Shown: in pieces, positions 46,141 to 53,975 of the stretch
Layout: each line of letters begins with the position of its first letter
Position numbering within the stretch: the first letter of the stretch is position 1
NCBI GenBank assembly: GCA_044445965.1
Contig: JBIOEJ010000002.1
Coordinates: forward strand, 43,903-107,902
Direction: 5' to 3'
DNA: 64,000 bases
Source: GAS188 sp044445965
GTDB taxonomy: Bacteria; Pseudomonadota; Alphaproteobacteria; Rhizobiales; Beijerinckiaceae
Position numbers and translations under genes: made by a program
Notes under the pieces: model-generated
Database searches by the model: none
Seen by the model: the letters and a program-made list of their open reading frames with translations, nothing else
What the model was told of the DNA's origin: nothing

Positions 46141-47469
46141 ATGCACGCGCTTCATCGCCTCGAGCGGGCCGTCGATGCCGCGGTGCAGGATCTGCAGCCG
46201 CTGCGGATCGGCGGGCGCATCACCGAGGTGACGCCGAGCCATTATTGCGTATCGGGCCTGTCGCGCTTCCTCCAGCTCGGCGAGTGCGTCAGCTTCACGG
46301 TCGACGGCCGCGCCGAGATCGGCGAGGTGGTGCGCCTCGACGCGTCGCGCGCCATCGTCAAGCCCTTCTCCGCCAAGCTCGATACCGGTCTCGGCAGCGT
46401 CGCCTATCGGTTGGGACGCCTCTCGATCTCTCCGCATCCGAGCTGGAAGGGCCGGGTCGTCAATGCCTTGGGCGCGCCGATCGACGGGGCGGGCCCGCTC
46501 CGCCGCGGCGAGCGTAGCATGGCGTCCGACGCCGCGCCCCCGACGCCCATGCGCCGCTCGCGCGTCAAGTCGCCGCTGCGCACGGGCGTCAGGATCATCG
46601 ATTTCTTCAGCCCCCTCTGCGCCGGCCAGCGCATCGGCATTTTCTCGGGCTCGGGCGTCGGCAAATCGACCTTGCTGTCCATGCTCGCGGGCTGCAAGGG
46701 TTTCGACACGGTGGTGATCGCCCTTGTCGGCGAGCGCGGGCGCGAGGTGCGCGAGTTCCTCGACGAGGCTCTCGCCGCCAACCGGCAGCGGGCCGTGACG
46801 GTCGTCTCGACCGGCGACGAAAGCCCGATGATGCGTCGCCTGGCGCCGAAGACCGCGATGAACGTCGCGGAATATTTCCGCGACCTCGGCGACCAGGTGC
46901 TGCTGATCCTCGATTCGGTCACGCGCTTCGCCCATGCGGCGCGCGATGCGGCGCTCGCGGCCGGCGAGCCCGCGGTGGCGCGCGGCTATGCCCCGAGCGT
47001 CTTCAGCGACCTGCCGAAGTTGCTCGAACGCGCCGGGCCCGGCGAGGAAGGCTCGGGCTCCATAACGGGGGTGTTCGCGGTCCTGGTCGACGGCGACGAT
47101 CACAACGACCCGGTCGCCGATTCGATTCGCGGCACGCTCGACGGGCACATCGTCTTAGACCGGCCGATCGCCGATCAAGGACGATATCCGGCGATGAACG
47201 TGCTGTCGTCGGTTTCGCGCCTCGCCCATCACGTCTGGACGCCCGAGCAGAGCGCGCTCGTCGCCAAGCTGCGGGCCATGGTGGCGCGCTTCGAGGAGAC
47301 GCGCGATCTGCGGCTGATGGGCGGCTACCAACCCGGCAACGACGCGGATCTCGATCAAGCCGTGGCGCTGGTCCCGAAGATCTACAATGCGATGCTGCAG
47401 TCGCCGCAGTCGCCGCGCAGCGACGACGCCTTCCGCGAGCTCGCGGACGCGCTGCAGCCGAGGAAATGA
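46141..47469 (+). CDS. fliI: Flagellar export ATPase FliI
   Basis: A 442-residue ATPase related to F1-beta that energises flagellar type III export. The P-loop FSGSGVGKSTL (Lys175) is followed by the catalytic region ALVGERGREVREFLDEAL and Walker B VLLILDSVTRFAHA. The C-terminal domain contains GSGSITGVFAVLVDGDDHND. Length is standard. It follows flgF by 47 bp. No fliJ or fliH lies beside it, although a FliJ-sized coiled-coil gene occurs downstream of fliR. Confidence 0.95.
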   Translation: MHALHRLERAVDAAVQDLQPLRIGGRITEVTPSHYCVSGLSRFLQLGECVSFTVDGRAEIGEVVRLDASRAIVKPFSAKLDTGLGSVAYRLGRLSISPHPSWKGRVVNALGAPIDGAGPLRRGERSMASDAAPPTPMRRSRVKSPLRTGVRIIDFFSPLCAGQRIGIFSGSGVGKSTLLSMLAGCKGFDTVVIALVGERGREVREFLDEALAANRQRAVTVVSTGDESPMMRRLAPKTAMNVAEYFRDLGDQVLLILDSVTRFAHAARDAALAAGEPAVARGYAPSVFSDLPKLLERAGPGEEGSGSITGVFAVLVDGDDHNDPVADSIRGTLDGHIVLDRPIADQGRYPAMNVLSSVSRLAHHVWTPEQSALVAKLRAMVARFEETRDLRLMGGYQPGNDADLDQAVALVPKIYNAMLQSPQSPRSDDAFRELADALQPRK

Positions 47470-47536
47470 CGGCGGCAGGAAACGCGCCCGGCATTGCCGA
47501 GGGATCGAGAAACTTTCTCCACCGTTCCCCTCTGGA

Positions 47537-47551
47537 TTAACCAGCTGTTAA
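47537..47551. promoter_or_regulatory. CtrA-type binding box upstream of ftcR
   Basis: TTAA, seven bases (CCAGCTG), TTAA followed by CCAT. This matches the established CtrA consensus TTAA-N7-TTAAC exactly in spacing and also in the flanking CCAT. It lies in the AT-richest part of the fliI-ftcR gap, 126 bp upstream of the ftcR start. CtrA control of early flagellar regulators is well known in alphaproteobacteria, so direct control of ftcR is a fair inference. Confidence 0.6.
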
Positions 47552-47663
47552 CCATCGCCAACTAAGTATTTTTACGAGGCTGAGGGGCGAGTTGGCGATT
47601 ATCTCCTGATCACCGGCACTACCTGAAATTTCACAGTAATTCAGCCGAAACCATGACGGGTTC

Positions 47664-47669
47664 GGAGGG
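47664..47669 (+). promoter_or_regulatory. Strong ribosome site that sets the ftcR start
   Basis: GGAGGG lies 7 bp before TTG 47677. If ATG 47653 were used instead, this site would be inside the coding sequence. The TTG start gives MFIIVDEREMV, which agrees with the start expected for a receiver domain and, from memory, for Brucella FtcR. Confidence 0.6.
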
Positions 47670-47676
47670 CTTTCGC

Positions 47677-48345
47677 TTGTTCATTATTGTCGACGAACGA
47701 GAAATGGTCACGAACGGCTATGCGAGCCGGTTCGGGAGCGAGGGCATCTCCTCGACCGGCTTTTGCCCCGAGGAGTTCCGCGAATGGGTCGGAACGGCCG
47801 CCGCGCCGGACCTCGGAGCGGTCGAGGCTTTCCTGCTCGGCGATTGCCGCAGCCGCGAGAGCTACCCGAAGATGATCAAGGAGCGCTCGCGCGCGCCGGT
47901 GATCGCCATGAACGAAAGCCAATGCCTCGAGCAGACGCTGGAGCTGTTCGCGGCCGGCGTCGATGACGTGGTCCGCAAGCCGATCCATGTGCGCGAGATC
48001 CTGGCCCGGGTCGGCGCCATCCGGCGGCGCGCCGAGACCAAGGCCGATCACACCGTCGTCGGCGAGATGCGAGTCTATTTCGACGGTCGCGACCCCGAGA
48101 TCAGGGGCCAGGTGCTGCCCTTGCCGCGGCGCGAGCGCAGGATCCTCGAATATCTCGTCAACAACCAGGGACGACGGGTCAGCAAATCGCAAATATTCAA
48201 TTCGATCTACGGAATCTTCGACGAAAATGTCGAGGAGAACGTGGTCGAAAGTCATATCAGCAAGCTGCGCAAGAAGCTCCGCCATCTGCTCGGCTACGAT
48301 CCGATCGATTCCAAGCGCTATCTCGGATATCGGCTCGAGCCGTGA
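47677..48345 (+). CDS. ftcR: Flagellar transcriptional regulator, Rem/FtcR type
   Basis: A 222-residue OmpR-type regulator. The receiver-like domain (1-115) begins FIIVDEREMVTNGYASRFG, has Asp56 at the end of strand 3 (AFLLGDCRS) and the conserved Lys101 (VRKPIHVREILARV). The winged-helix domain (about 125-220) contains LPRRERRILEYLVNN and ENVVESHISKLRKKLR. It matches the Brucella FtcR / S. meliloti Rem regulator of flagellar genes, which stands upstream of flgE as here. No histidine kinase is nearby, so phosphorylation is uncertain. A CtrA-type box lies upstream. Confidence 0.88.
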   Translation: MFIIVDEREMVTNGYASRFGSEGISSTGFCPEEFREWVGTAAAPDLGAVEAFLLGDCRSRESYPKMIKERSRAPVIAMNESQCLEQTLELFAAGVDDVVRKPIHVREILARVGAIRRRAETKADHTVVGEMRVYFDGRDPEIRGQVLPLPRRERRILEYLVNNQGRRVSKSQIFNSIYGIFDENVEENVVESHISKLRKKLRHLLGYDPIDSKRYLGYRLEP

Positions 48346-48445
48346 CGGCCTGCCGCACTTTCCTTCTCCAGTTGATCGAGACAAGCTTCAAGCAGGTTCC
48401 CATGGACATGCCCGCTGAGACCACCCACGGATGGGAGAATGACCG

Positions 48446-49708
48446 ATGAGCCTATTTGGAATGATGCGCACCGGCGTCTCCGGCATGAGCGCCCAGGCGA
48501 ACAAGCTGTCCACCGTCTCGGACAATATCTCGAACTCCGACACCACGGGCTACAAGCGGGCGACGACCGAATTCTCGACCTTGCTCGGCAACTCCTCGCC
48601 GTCCGCATATACCTCGGGCGGCGTCAACACCAATGTGCGCTACGGGGTCACCGCGCAGGGCAATATCCAAGGTACGACCTCGGCGACCGACCTCGCGATC
48701 AACGGCAACGGCTTCTTCTTGGTCAACAACGCCGGCGGAACGCCGTTCTTGACGCGGGCCGGTTCATTCGTCCCCGACGCTTCGGGTAATCTGGTCAACG
48801 CCGCGGGCTTCTTCCTGATGGGCTACGATCTGAGCACGGGCAGCGGGACAGGCGTGGCGAACGGCCTGACCGGCCTGCAGAAGGTCAATGTCAGCCAGAC
48901 CGCTCTGCAAGCGACACCGTCGACGGCCGGAACCTTCTCGGCAAACCTGCCCGCCGCAGCGACCGTGGTCACCACCGCCGCCAATCTCCCCTCCGCCAAC
49001 AACGCTTCGGCAACCCCTACCGATAAGACCTCGCTCGTCACCTACGACAATCTCGGAAACGCGGTGACCCTCGACGTCTACTTCACGAAGACGGGGACAG
49101 GTCCCGATACCTGGGAAGCAGCCGTCTACAATCAGGCCGGCGCGGCGGCCGGAGGCGGATTTCCGTACTCCAACCCGCCGCTCGCGACCCAGACACTCAC
49201 ATTCAGTGCGACGGGCAATCTCACCTCCGGGTCGCCGGTCTCGATTCCGATCCCGAATGGGCAGAATTTTGCGCTCGACCTATCCAAGACGACGCAGCTC
49301 GGCACCGGCTATACGGTCATCGGCGCCAACGCCAACGGCAACGCGCCGAGCCCGCTCGACCATGTGGCGATCGCCAATGACGGCACGCTCTCCTTCGTCT
49401 ATCAGAACGGGATCAGCGTTCCGGCCTTCAAAATCCCGCTCGCGACCGTGGCGAGCCCGGACAATTTGACCCCTGAGTCAGGCAATGTCTACTCGCCGAA
49501 CATCGATTCAGGCGAAGTGGTGGTCGGCGCGGCGAATTCCGGTGGCTTCGGGGCTATCGATTCCTCCTCTCTCGAGCAGTCGACCGTCGACCTCGCGACG
49601 GAGCTTACCGCGATGATCGAGGCGCAGCGGGGCTACACCGCCAATTCGAAGGTGTTTCAGACCGGCGCCGACCTCATGGATGTTGTCGTCAATCTGCGAA
49701 GCCAGTGA
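48446..49708 (+). CDS. flgE: Flagellar hook protein FlgE
   Basis: A 420-residue hook subunit. The N-terminal signature GMSAQANKLSTVSDNISNSD and TTGYKRATTEF is clear; the middle has hook domains rich in Gly, Ser and Thr; and the C-terminus has the family helix LTAMIEAQRGYTANSKVFQT. It is exported by the flagellar type III system and polymerises into the hook under FlgD. It is 100 bp downstream of ftcR and leads a tight plus-strand series through flgK, flgL, flaF, flbT and flgD. Confidence 0.94.
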   Translation: MSLFGMMRTGVSGMSAQANKLSTVSDNISNSDTTGYKRATTEFSTLLGNSSPSAYTSGGVNTNVRYGVTAQGNIQGTTSATDLAINGNGFFLVNNAGGTPFLTRAGSFVPDASGNLVNAAGFFLMGYDLSTGSGTGVANGLTGLQKVNVSQTALQATPSTAGTFSANLPAAATVVTTAANLPSANNASATPTDKTSLVTYDNLGNAVTLDVYFTKTGTGPDTWEAAVYNQAGAAAGGGFPYSNPPLATQTLTFSATGNLTSGSPVSIPIPNGQNFALDLSKTTQLGTGYTVIGANANGNAPSPLDHVAIANDGTLSFVYQNGISVPAFKIPLATVASPDNLTPESGNVYSPNIDSGEVVVGAANSGGFGAIDSSSLEQSTVDLATELTAMIEAQRGYTANSKVFQTGADLMDVVVNLRSQ

Positions 49709-49744
49709 TGAGGCTTCGGGCCACTCCAAGGTGAATTCGGCTCA

Positions 49745-51220
49745 ATGAGTCTGTCCCTCGCCTCGAATATCGCTCAGTCCACGCTCGCGGCCACCGCGGC
49801 GCAAGTCGCCATCGTTTCGCGCAATATCGACGGCGCCAACAATCCGAATTATTCGCGCAAGATCGCCGACCTCACGACCTCGATGACCGGTTCCGGCGGC
49901 GTCGTTTCGGTGTCGCGGGCGGCGGACAAGGCCCTTTACGAGAAGATGCTGGTGGCCCAGTCCACGGCCGCCTCCCAGAAGGCTCTGTCGAACGGTCTCG
50001 ATCAGCTCGACCAGACGATCGGCGACCCGTCGAACGGGCAGTCGCCCTCGGCCCTCCTGGGGAGCTTCGCGAACGCCTTGCAGACCTACAGCGCTTCGCC
50101 GAACGACACCACGGTCGCCCAGAGCGTCATTACCGCCGCCTCGAACCTGACGAGCGCGCTCAACGGCGCCACCGCCATCGTCCAAGGGGTCCGCACCCAG
50201 GCGGACGCCGATATGGCGACATCGGTCCAGACGATCAATTCGCTCTTGTCGCAGTTCCAGGCGGTCAATGCGGACATCATGCGCGGCACCCAATCGGGCG
50301 CCGATGTCACCGACAACCTCGACCAGCGCGACGCCATCCTCTCCCGATTGTCGCAGGAAATCGGCATCACGACGACGACCAGCGCCAATGGCGGCATGGC
50401 GGTCTATACCGATGGCGGCGTCACGCTCTTCCAGGGCTCGGCGCGCTCGGTGACCTTCCAGACGGCCGGCACGTTCACGGCCGCGACGACCGGCAACGCC
50501 GTCTTCGTGGACGGGGTGCCCATCACCGGCTCATCGTCTCCGATGCCGATCCAATCGGGCAAGCTCGCAGGCCTCTCCAATCTCAGGGATCACGTCGCGG
50601 TCACCTACCAAAGCCAGCTCGACGAAACCGCTCGCGGCCTCATCGACGCCTTCAAGGAAAGCGACCAATCGGCGACCCCGACATTGCCGGACGCGCCCGG
50701 CCTCTTCACCTATTCGGGCGCGCCAGCCATGCCGGGAACCGGCCTCGTCGCGGGGCTCGCGGGCGATATCAAAGTCAACGCCAATGTCGACCCCGGCCAG
50801 GGCGGCAACGTCAATCTCCTGCGCGACGGCGGCATCGCCAATTCCGGGGCTGTCACAGCCTACACCTACAACACCGCGGGCGGCGGGAGCTTCACCGCCC
50901 GCATCCAGCAATTGATCGACGGGATCGCGGCGCCGCAGAGCTTCGACCCGGCCGCCGGCCTCAACGCCAGCGCCAGCCTGACGGATTTCAGCACCGCCTC
51001 CGTGAGCTGGCTCGAGTCGAATCGGCAATCGGCCAGCAACGCCTCGACTTATCAGACCACGCTCGTCAGCAACGCCTCGACGGCTTTATCGAACTCGACG
51101 GGCGTCAATCTCGACAGCGAGATGTCGAAGATGCTCGATCTGGAACATTCATATCAGGCATCCTCCAAGCTGCTTTCCACCATCGACAGCTTGTACACGG
51201 CCCTCTTCCAGGCGGTTTGA
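49745..51220 (+). CDS. flgK: Hook-filament junction protein FlgK
   Basis: A 491-residue junction protein (HAP1). It starts SLSLASNIAQSTLAATAAQV with the IDGANNPNYSRKIAD segment that matches the axial-protein family, has the central NLDQRDAILSRLSQEIGI motif, and ends with the C-terminal helix SYQASSKLLSTIDSLYTAL. Length is close to the usual 460-550. It follows flgE by 36 bp and precedes flgL by 6 bp. Confidence 0.92.
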   Translation: MSLSLASNIAQSTLAATAAQVAIVSRNIDGANNPNYSRKIADLTTSMTGSGGVVSVSRAADKALYEKMLVAQSTAASQKALSNGLDQLDQTIGDPSNGQSPSALLGSFANALQTYSASPNDTTVAQSVITAASNLTSALNGATAIVQGVRTQADADMATSVQTINSLLSQFQAVNADIMRGTQSGADVTDNLDQRDAILSRLSQEIGITTTTSANGGMAVYTDGGVTLFQGSARSVTFQTAGTFTAATTGNAVFVDGVPITGSSSPMPIQSGKLAGLSNLRDHVAVTYQSQLDETARGLIDAFKESDQSATPTLPDAPGLFTYSGAPAMPGTGLVAGLAGDIKVNANVDPGQGGNVNLLRDGGIANSGAVTAYTYNTAGGGSFTARIQQLIDGIAAPQSFDPAAGLNASASLTDFSTASVSWLESNRQSASNASTYQTTLVSNASTALSNSTGVNLDSEMSKMLDLEHSYQASSKLLSTIDSLYTALFQAV

Positions 51221-51226
51221 TCGGAC

Positions 51227-52309
51227 ATGCAGACGAGCTTCATCTCGACATTGGCCGTCACCAGCGCGATGCGCCAGTCCATCCTCAACCTGCAGTCCGA
51301 CCTCGCCAAGGCGCAGAAGGAGCAGGCGACGGGCCGGCTCGCCGATACGGGCCTCAGCCTTGGAGCCGAGACCGGCCAGACCTTTTCCCTGCGCGCCGAG
51401 CAGTCCCGACTTCAGACGATCACCGATACCAATACCGTCGTCTCGACACGTCTGAGCACCACGGTCCAGGCGCTGACCGGGATACAGCAGACGGCGCAGA
51501 CCTTTCTCAACAGCCTGACCACCGATCAGACCGACCAGACCAGCGCGCAGGTCATCCAGCAGCAGGCGACGAACGGCCTGCAATCGCTGGTCGCGGGCCT
51601 GAATACCTCGCTCGGGGGCCAATATATTTTCGCCGGCGTCAATACGGACGTGAAGCCGATCGCCGACTATTTCGCGAGCCCTCCATCCGCCGACAAGCAA
51701 GCGGTCGACGCTGCCTTCTCGACCGCCTTCGGCACGACGCAGACGAACGCCAACGTCGCGAATATCACGCCGGCCCAGATGCAGGCCTTTCTCGACGGCC
51801 CCTTCGCGCAGCTCTTCCAGTCAGGGCCGGCCTCGGCGTCCGGGCCGAGCTCGAACTGGAGCGACTGGTCTTCGGCCTCGGACAAGGTCATCTCGAGCCG
51901 CATCTCCACCTCGGAGCTCGTGGATACGTCGGTCAGCGCCAATCAGCCCGGCATGCAGCAGCTCGCCATGGCCTATACGATGGTCTCCGATCTCGGCGTC
52001 CAGAACATGAATTCGAGCACCCGGCAGGTAGTGCTTCAGGCGGCCACGAAGGCGGCGGGCGTCGGGGTACAGGACCTCATCAACATCCAGGCGAATCTCG
52101 GTACCACGCAGCAGCGCATAACGAACGCCAACGACCAGATGTCGGTGCAGATGAACATCCTGACCACGCAGGACGGCAATCTCGAGAACGTCAACCCCTA
52201 CGAGACCGCCACGCGGGTCAACAATCTGACGACACAGATCGAAACCGCTTATCAACTCACGGCGCAGCTGCAGAACCTCAGTCTTGCCAAGTATCTGACT
52301 GGTTTATAG
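51227..52309 (+). CDS. flgL: Hook-filament junction protein FlgL
   Basis: A 360-residue flagellin-like junction protein (HAP3). The N-terminal helix includes ILNLQSDLAKAQKEQATGRL; GLNTSLGGQYIFAGVNTDVK is the characteristic FlgL middle segment; and the C-terminal half has LGTTQQRITNANDQMSVQMN. It is exported by type III secretion and caps the FlgK layer before flagellin assembly. It starts 6 bp after flgK and ends 14 bp before flaF. No flagellin gene is in the window. Confidence 0.9.
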   Translation: MQTSFISTLAVTSAMRQSILNLQSDLAKAQKEQATGRLADTGLSLGAETGQTFSLRAEQSRLQTITDTNTVVSTRLSTTVQALTGIQQTAQTFLNSLTTDQTDQTSAQVIQQQATNGLQSLVAGLNTSLGGQYIFAGVNTDVKPIADYFASPPSADKQAVDAAFSTAFGTTQTNANVANITPAQMQAFLDGPFAQLFQSGPASASGPSSNWSDWSSASDKVISSRISTSELVDTSVSANQPGMQQLAMAYTMVSDLGVQNMNSSTRQVVLQAATKAAGVGVQDLINIQANLGTTQQRITNANDQMSVQMNILTTQDGNLENVNPYETATRVNNLTTQIETAYQLTAQLQNLSLAKYLTGL

Positions 52310-52323
52310 GGCATCCAACCAAG

Positions 52324-52671
52324 ATGTATCAGTTTTCCTACGCAGAGATCGTCGAAGATACGGCGCAAGACTGCCGCGCCCGCGAGCGCTGGGCCTTCGA
52401 TCGCGCCATCTCGCTTCTGCAGCTCGCCAAGGAGAAGGGCAGCCATTCTCGCGAGACCGTCGAGGCGCTGCTGTTCCTGCGTCGCCTGTGGAGCGCGCTC
52501 ATGGACGATCTGGCGAGTCCCGACAACGGCCTGCCCAAGGCGCTGCGGGCGAGCCTGATCTCGATCGGGCTGTGGATCATGAAGGAAGCGGATCTGATCC
52601 GCCTGGACCAATCCGAGAATTTCGATGGGCTCATCGAGATGAACACCATCCTGCGCGAAGGTCTGAACTGA
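52324..52671 (+). CDS. flaF: Flagellar biosynthesis regulator FlaF
   Basis: A 115-residue protein starting YQFSYAEIVEDTAQDCRARE. FlaF is an alphaproteobacterial activator of flagellin synthesis that works against FlbT and may act as a flagellin-specific secretion partner. The ERWAFDRAISLL, LWSALMDDLASPDNGLP and IGLWIMKEADLIR segments fit the family. ATG 52324 is chosen; the frame continues upstream as a shadow of flgL. It ends 9 bp before flbT, the normal order. Confidence 0.92.
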   Translation: MYQFSYAEIVEDTAQDCRARERWAFDRAISLLQLAKEKGSHSRETVEALLFLRRLWSALMDDLASPDNGLPKALRASLISIGLWIMKEADLIRLDQSENFDGLIEMNTILREGLN

Positions 52672-52680
52672 GGGAACGAC

Positions 52681-53079
52681 ATGCATATTTCCCTGCGCTC
52701 CGGCGAGAAGATCTACCTGAACGGCGCGGTCGTCCGCGTCGACAGGAAGGTTTCCATCGAGCTCCTCAACGACGTCACCTTCCTCCTGGAGGCTCATGTG
52801 ATGCAGCCCCAGGACACGACGACGCCGCTGCGGCAACTCTACTTCGTGGTGCAGACGATGCTGATCGATCCCGCGAGCGCCGATGACGCCCGCGACTTGT
52901 TCAAGACATCGATCGAACTGATGCTCGACGCCTATGGGAACCCGCAAATCATAGCAGGGCTCAAGACCGTCGAGACCCTCGTCGCGCAGGACCGCCGTTT
53001 CGAGGCGCTGAAGGCCATCCGCAACTTGTTTCCGGTCGAGGCCGTTGTCCTGGCGAAGGACAGCGCCGAGGCGGCCTAG
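52681..53079 (+). CDS. flbT: Flagellin-mRNA repressor FlbT
   Basis: A 132-residue protein that in Caulobacter and Brucella limits flagellin translation through the flagellin mRNA leader. The start MHISLRSGEKIYLNGAVVRV, the KVSIELLNDVTFLLE segment and the TTPLRQLYFVVQTMLIDP segment fit the family. It lies in the standard position after flaF. The TAG stop is part of CTAGTGTGGTGA (53076-53087), identical to one end of the inverted repeat at 39425-39503. Confidence 0.92.
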   Translation: MHISLRSGEKIYLNGAVVRVDRKVSIELLNDVTFLLEAHVMQPQDTTTPLRQLYFVVQTMLIDPASADDARDLFKTSIELMLDAYGNPQIIAGLKTVETLVAQDRRFEALKAIRNLFPVEAVVLAKDSAEAA

Positions 53080-53087
53080 TGTGGTGA
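53076..53087. repeat. Solo end of the CTAGTG-type element
   Basis: CTAGTGTGGTGA matches, 12 of 12, the right end of repeat element 2 read on the minus strand. No matching inverted arm (ACCACACTAG) follows nearby, so it is a lone end or a remnant. The flbT stop codon is inside the CTAG, as with the other two ends that touch genes. Confidence 0.5.
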
Positions 53088-53154
53088 TCTTGTCCAACAG
53101 CCCGCCGGTCTCGAGATCGTGCGAGGGCGTGCTGCTCCAGAAGGAATTGAACTC

Positions 53155-53559
53155 ATGCAAGTGACCTCCGCCGCGGCCGCTCTCGGCACGCCCCCCTCCT
53201 CGACGGCCTCGTCCTCGGCCGCCTCGCAGACGGTGAACTACAACCAGTTTCTGCAGCTCCTGATCGCCGAGATGAAGAACCAGGATCCGACGAGCCCCAT
53301 GGATCCGACGCAGTCGATATCCCAGCTCGCCTCGTTCTCGCAGGTCGAGCAGCAGGTGCAGACGAACTCGAAGCTCGACGCCATGCTGACCTCCTCGGCG
53401 CTATCGCAGGCCGATTCGATCATCGGCCATACGGTCACGTCGGCGGACGGCTCGGTGTCCGGCAAAGTCGCTTCCGTGACGCTCTCCTCCTCCGGCGCGA
53501 TCGCGACGCTCGTCAACGGCGACCGGATCGCGCTCGCGAACGGCGTGACGATCAGCTAG
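53155..53559 (+). CDS. flgD: Hook-capping protein FlgD
   Basis: A 134-residue short FlgD that guides hook polymerisation. The conserved core NQFLQLLIAEMKNQDPTSPM, followed by DPTQSISQLASFSQVEQ (about 30-62), is present, then a small beta-rich tail (SIIGHTVTSADGSVSGKVAS). It lacks the longer C-terminal tudor/Fn-like domains of E. coli FlgD, as is common in alphaproteobacteria. ATG 53155 has AAGGA upstream. It ends 2 bp before fliQ. Confidence 0.9.
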   Translation: MQVTSAAAALGTPPSSTASSSAASQTVNYNQFLQLLIAEMKNQDPTSPMDPTQSISQLASFSQVEQQVQTNSKLDAMLTSSALSQADSIIGHTVTSADGSVSGKVASVTLSSSGAIATLVNGDRIALANGVTIS

Positions 53560-53561
53560 GG

Positions 53562-53828
53562 ATGAACGAGGCCGACGCTCTCGACATCATCCAGGGGGCC
53601 ATCTGGACGATCATCGTCGCCTCGGGCCCCGCGGTCGCGGCCGCGATGGTGGTCGGGGTGGTCATCGCCTTGCTGCAGGCACTGACGCAGATCCAGGAGA
53701 TGACCCTCACCTTCGTGCCGAAGATCATCGCCATCTTCGTGGTGATCAACCTGTCGGCGACCTTCATCGGAGCGCAGATCTTCGCCTTCACCGAACGGGT
53801 CTATGCGCGCATCGAAAAGGGCTTCTGA
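53562..53828 (+). CDS. fliQ: Flagellar export protein FliQ
   Basis: An 88-residue inner-membrane export-gate protein with two helices (TIIVASGPAVAAAMVVGVVI and FVPKIIAIFVVINLSATFIG). The intervening LLQALTQIQEMTLTF motif is characteristic. It forms the export gate with FliP and FliR; fliP is not in the window. It lies between flgD and flhA. Confidence 0.94.
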   Translation: MNEADALDIIQGAIWTIIVASGPAVAAAMVVGVVIALLQALTQIQEMTLTFVPKIIAIFVVINLSATFIGAQIFAFTERVYARIEKGF

Positions 53829-53975
53829 GACAGCCCCGGGCACGATTGCGAATTAGTACCCCCGGCCCGATTCGATCGGAGCGGGAAAGGCTCGGGGCAG
53901 CGAAGACATCGCCCCGCCATCCTGACGCAAGCTTCAGCCGCCAAGGTGCCTCGCGTTGCGAGCCGGGGACCGTTG

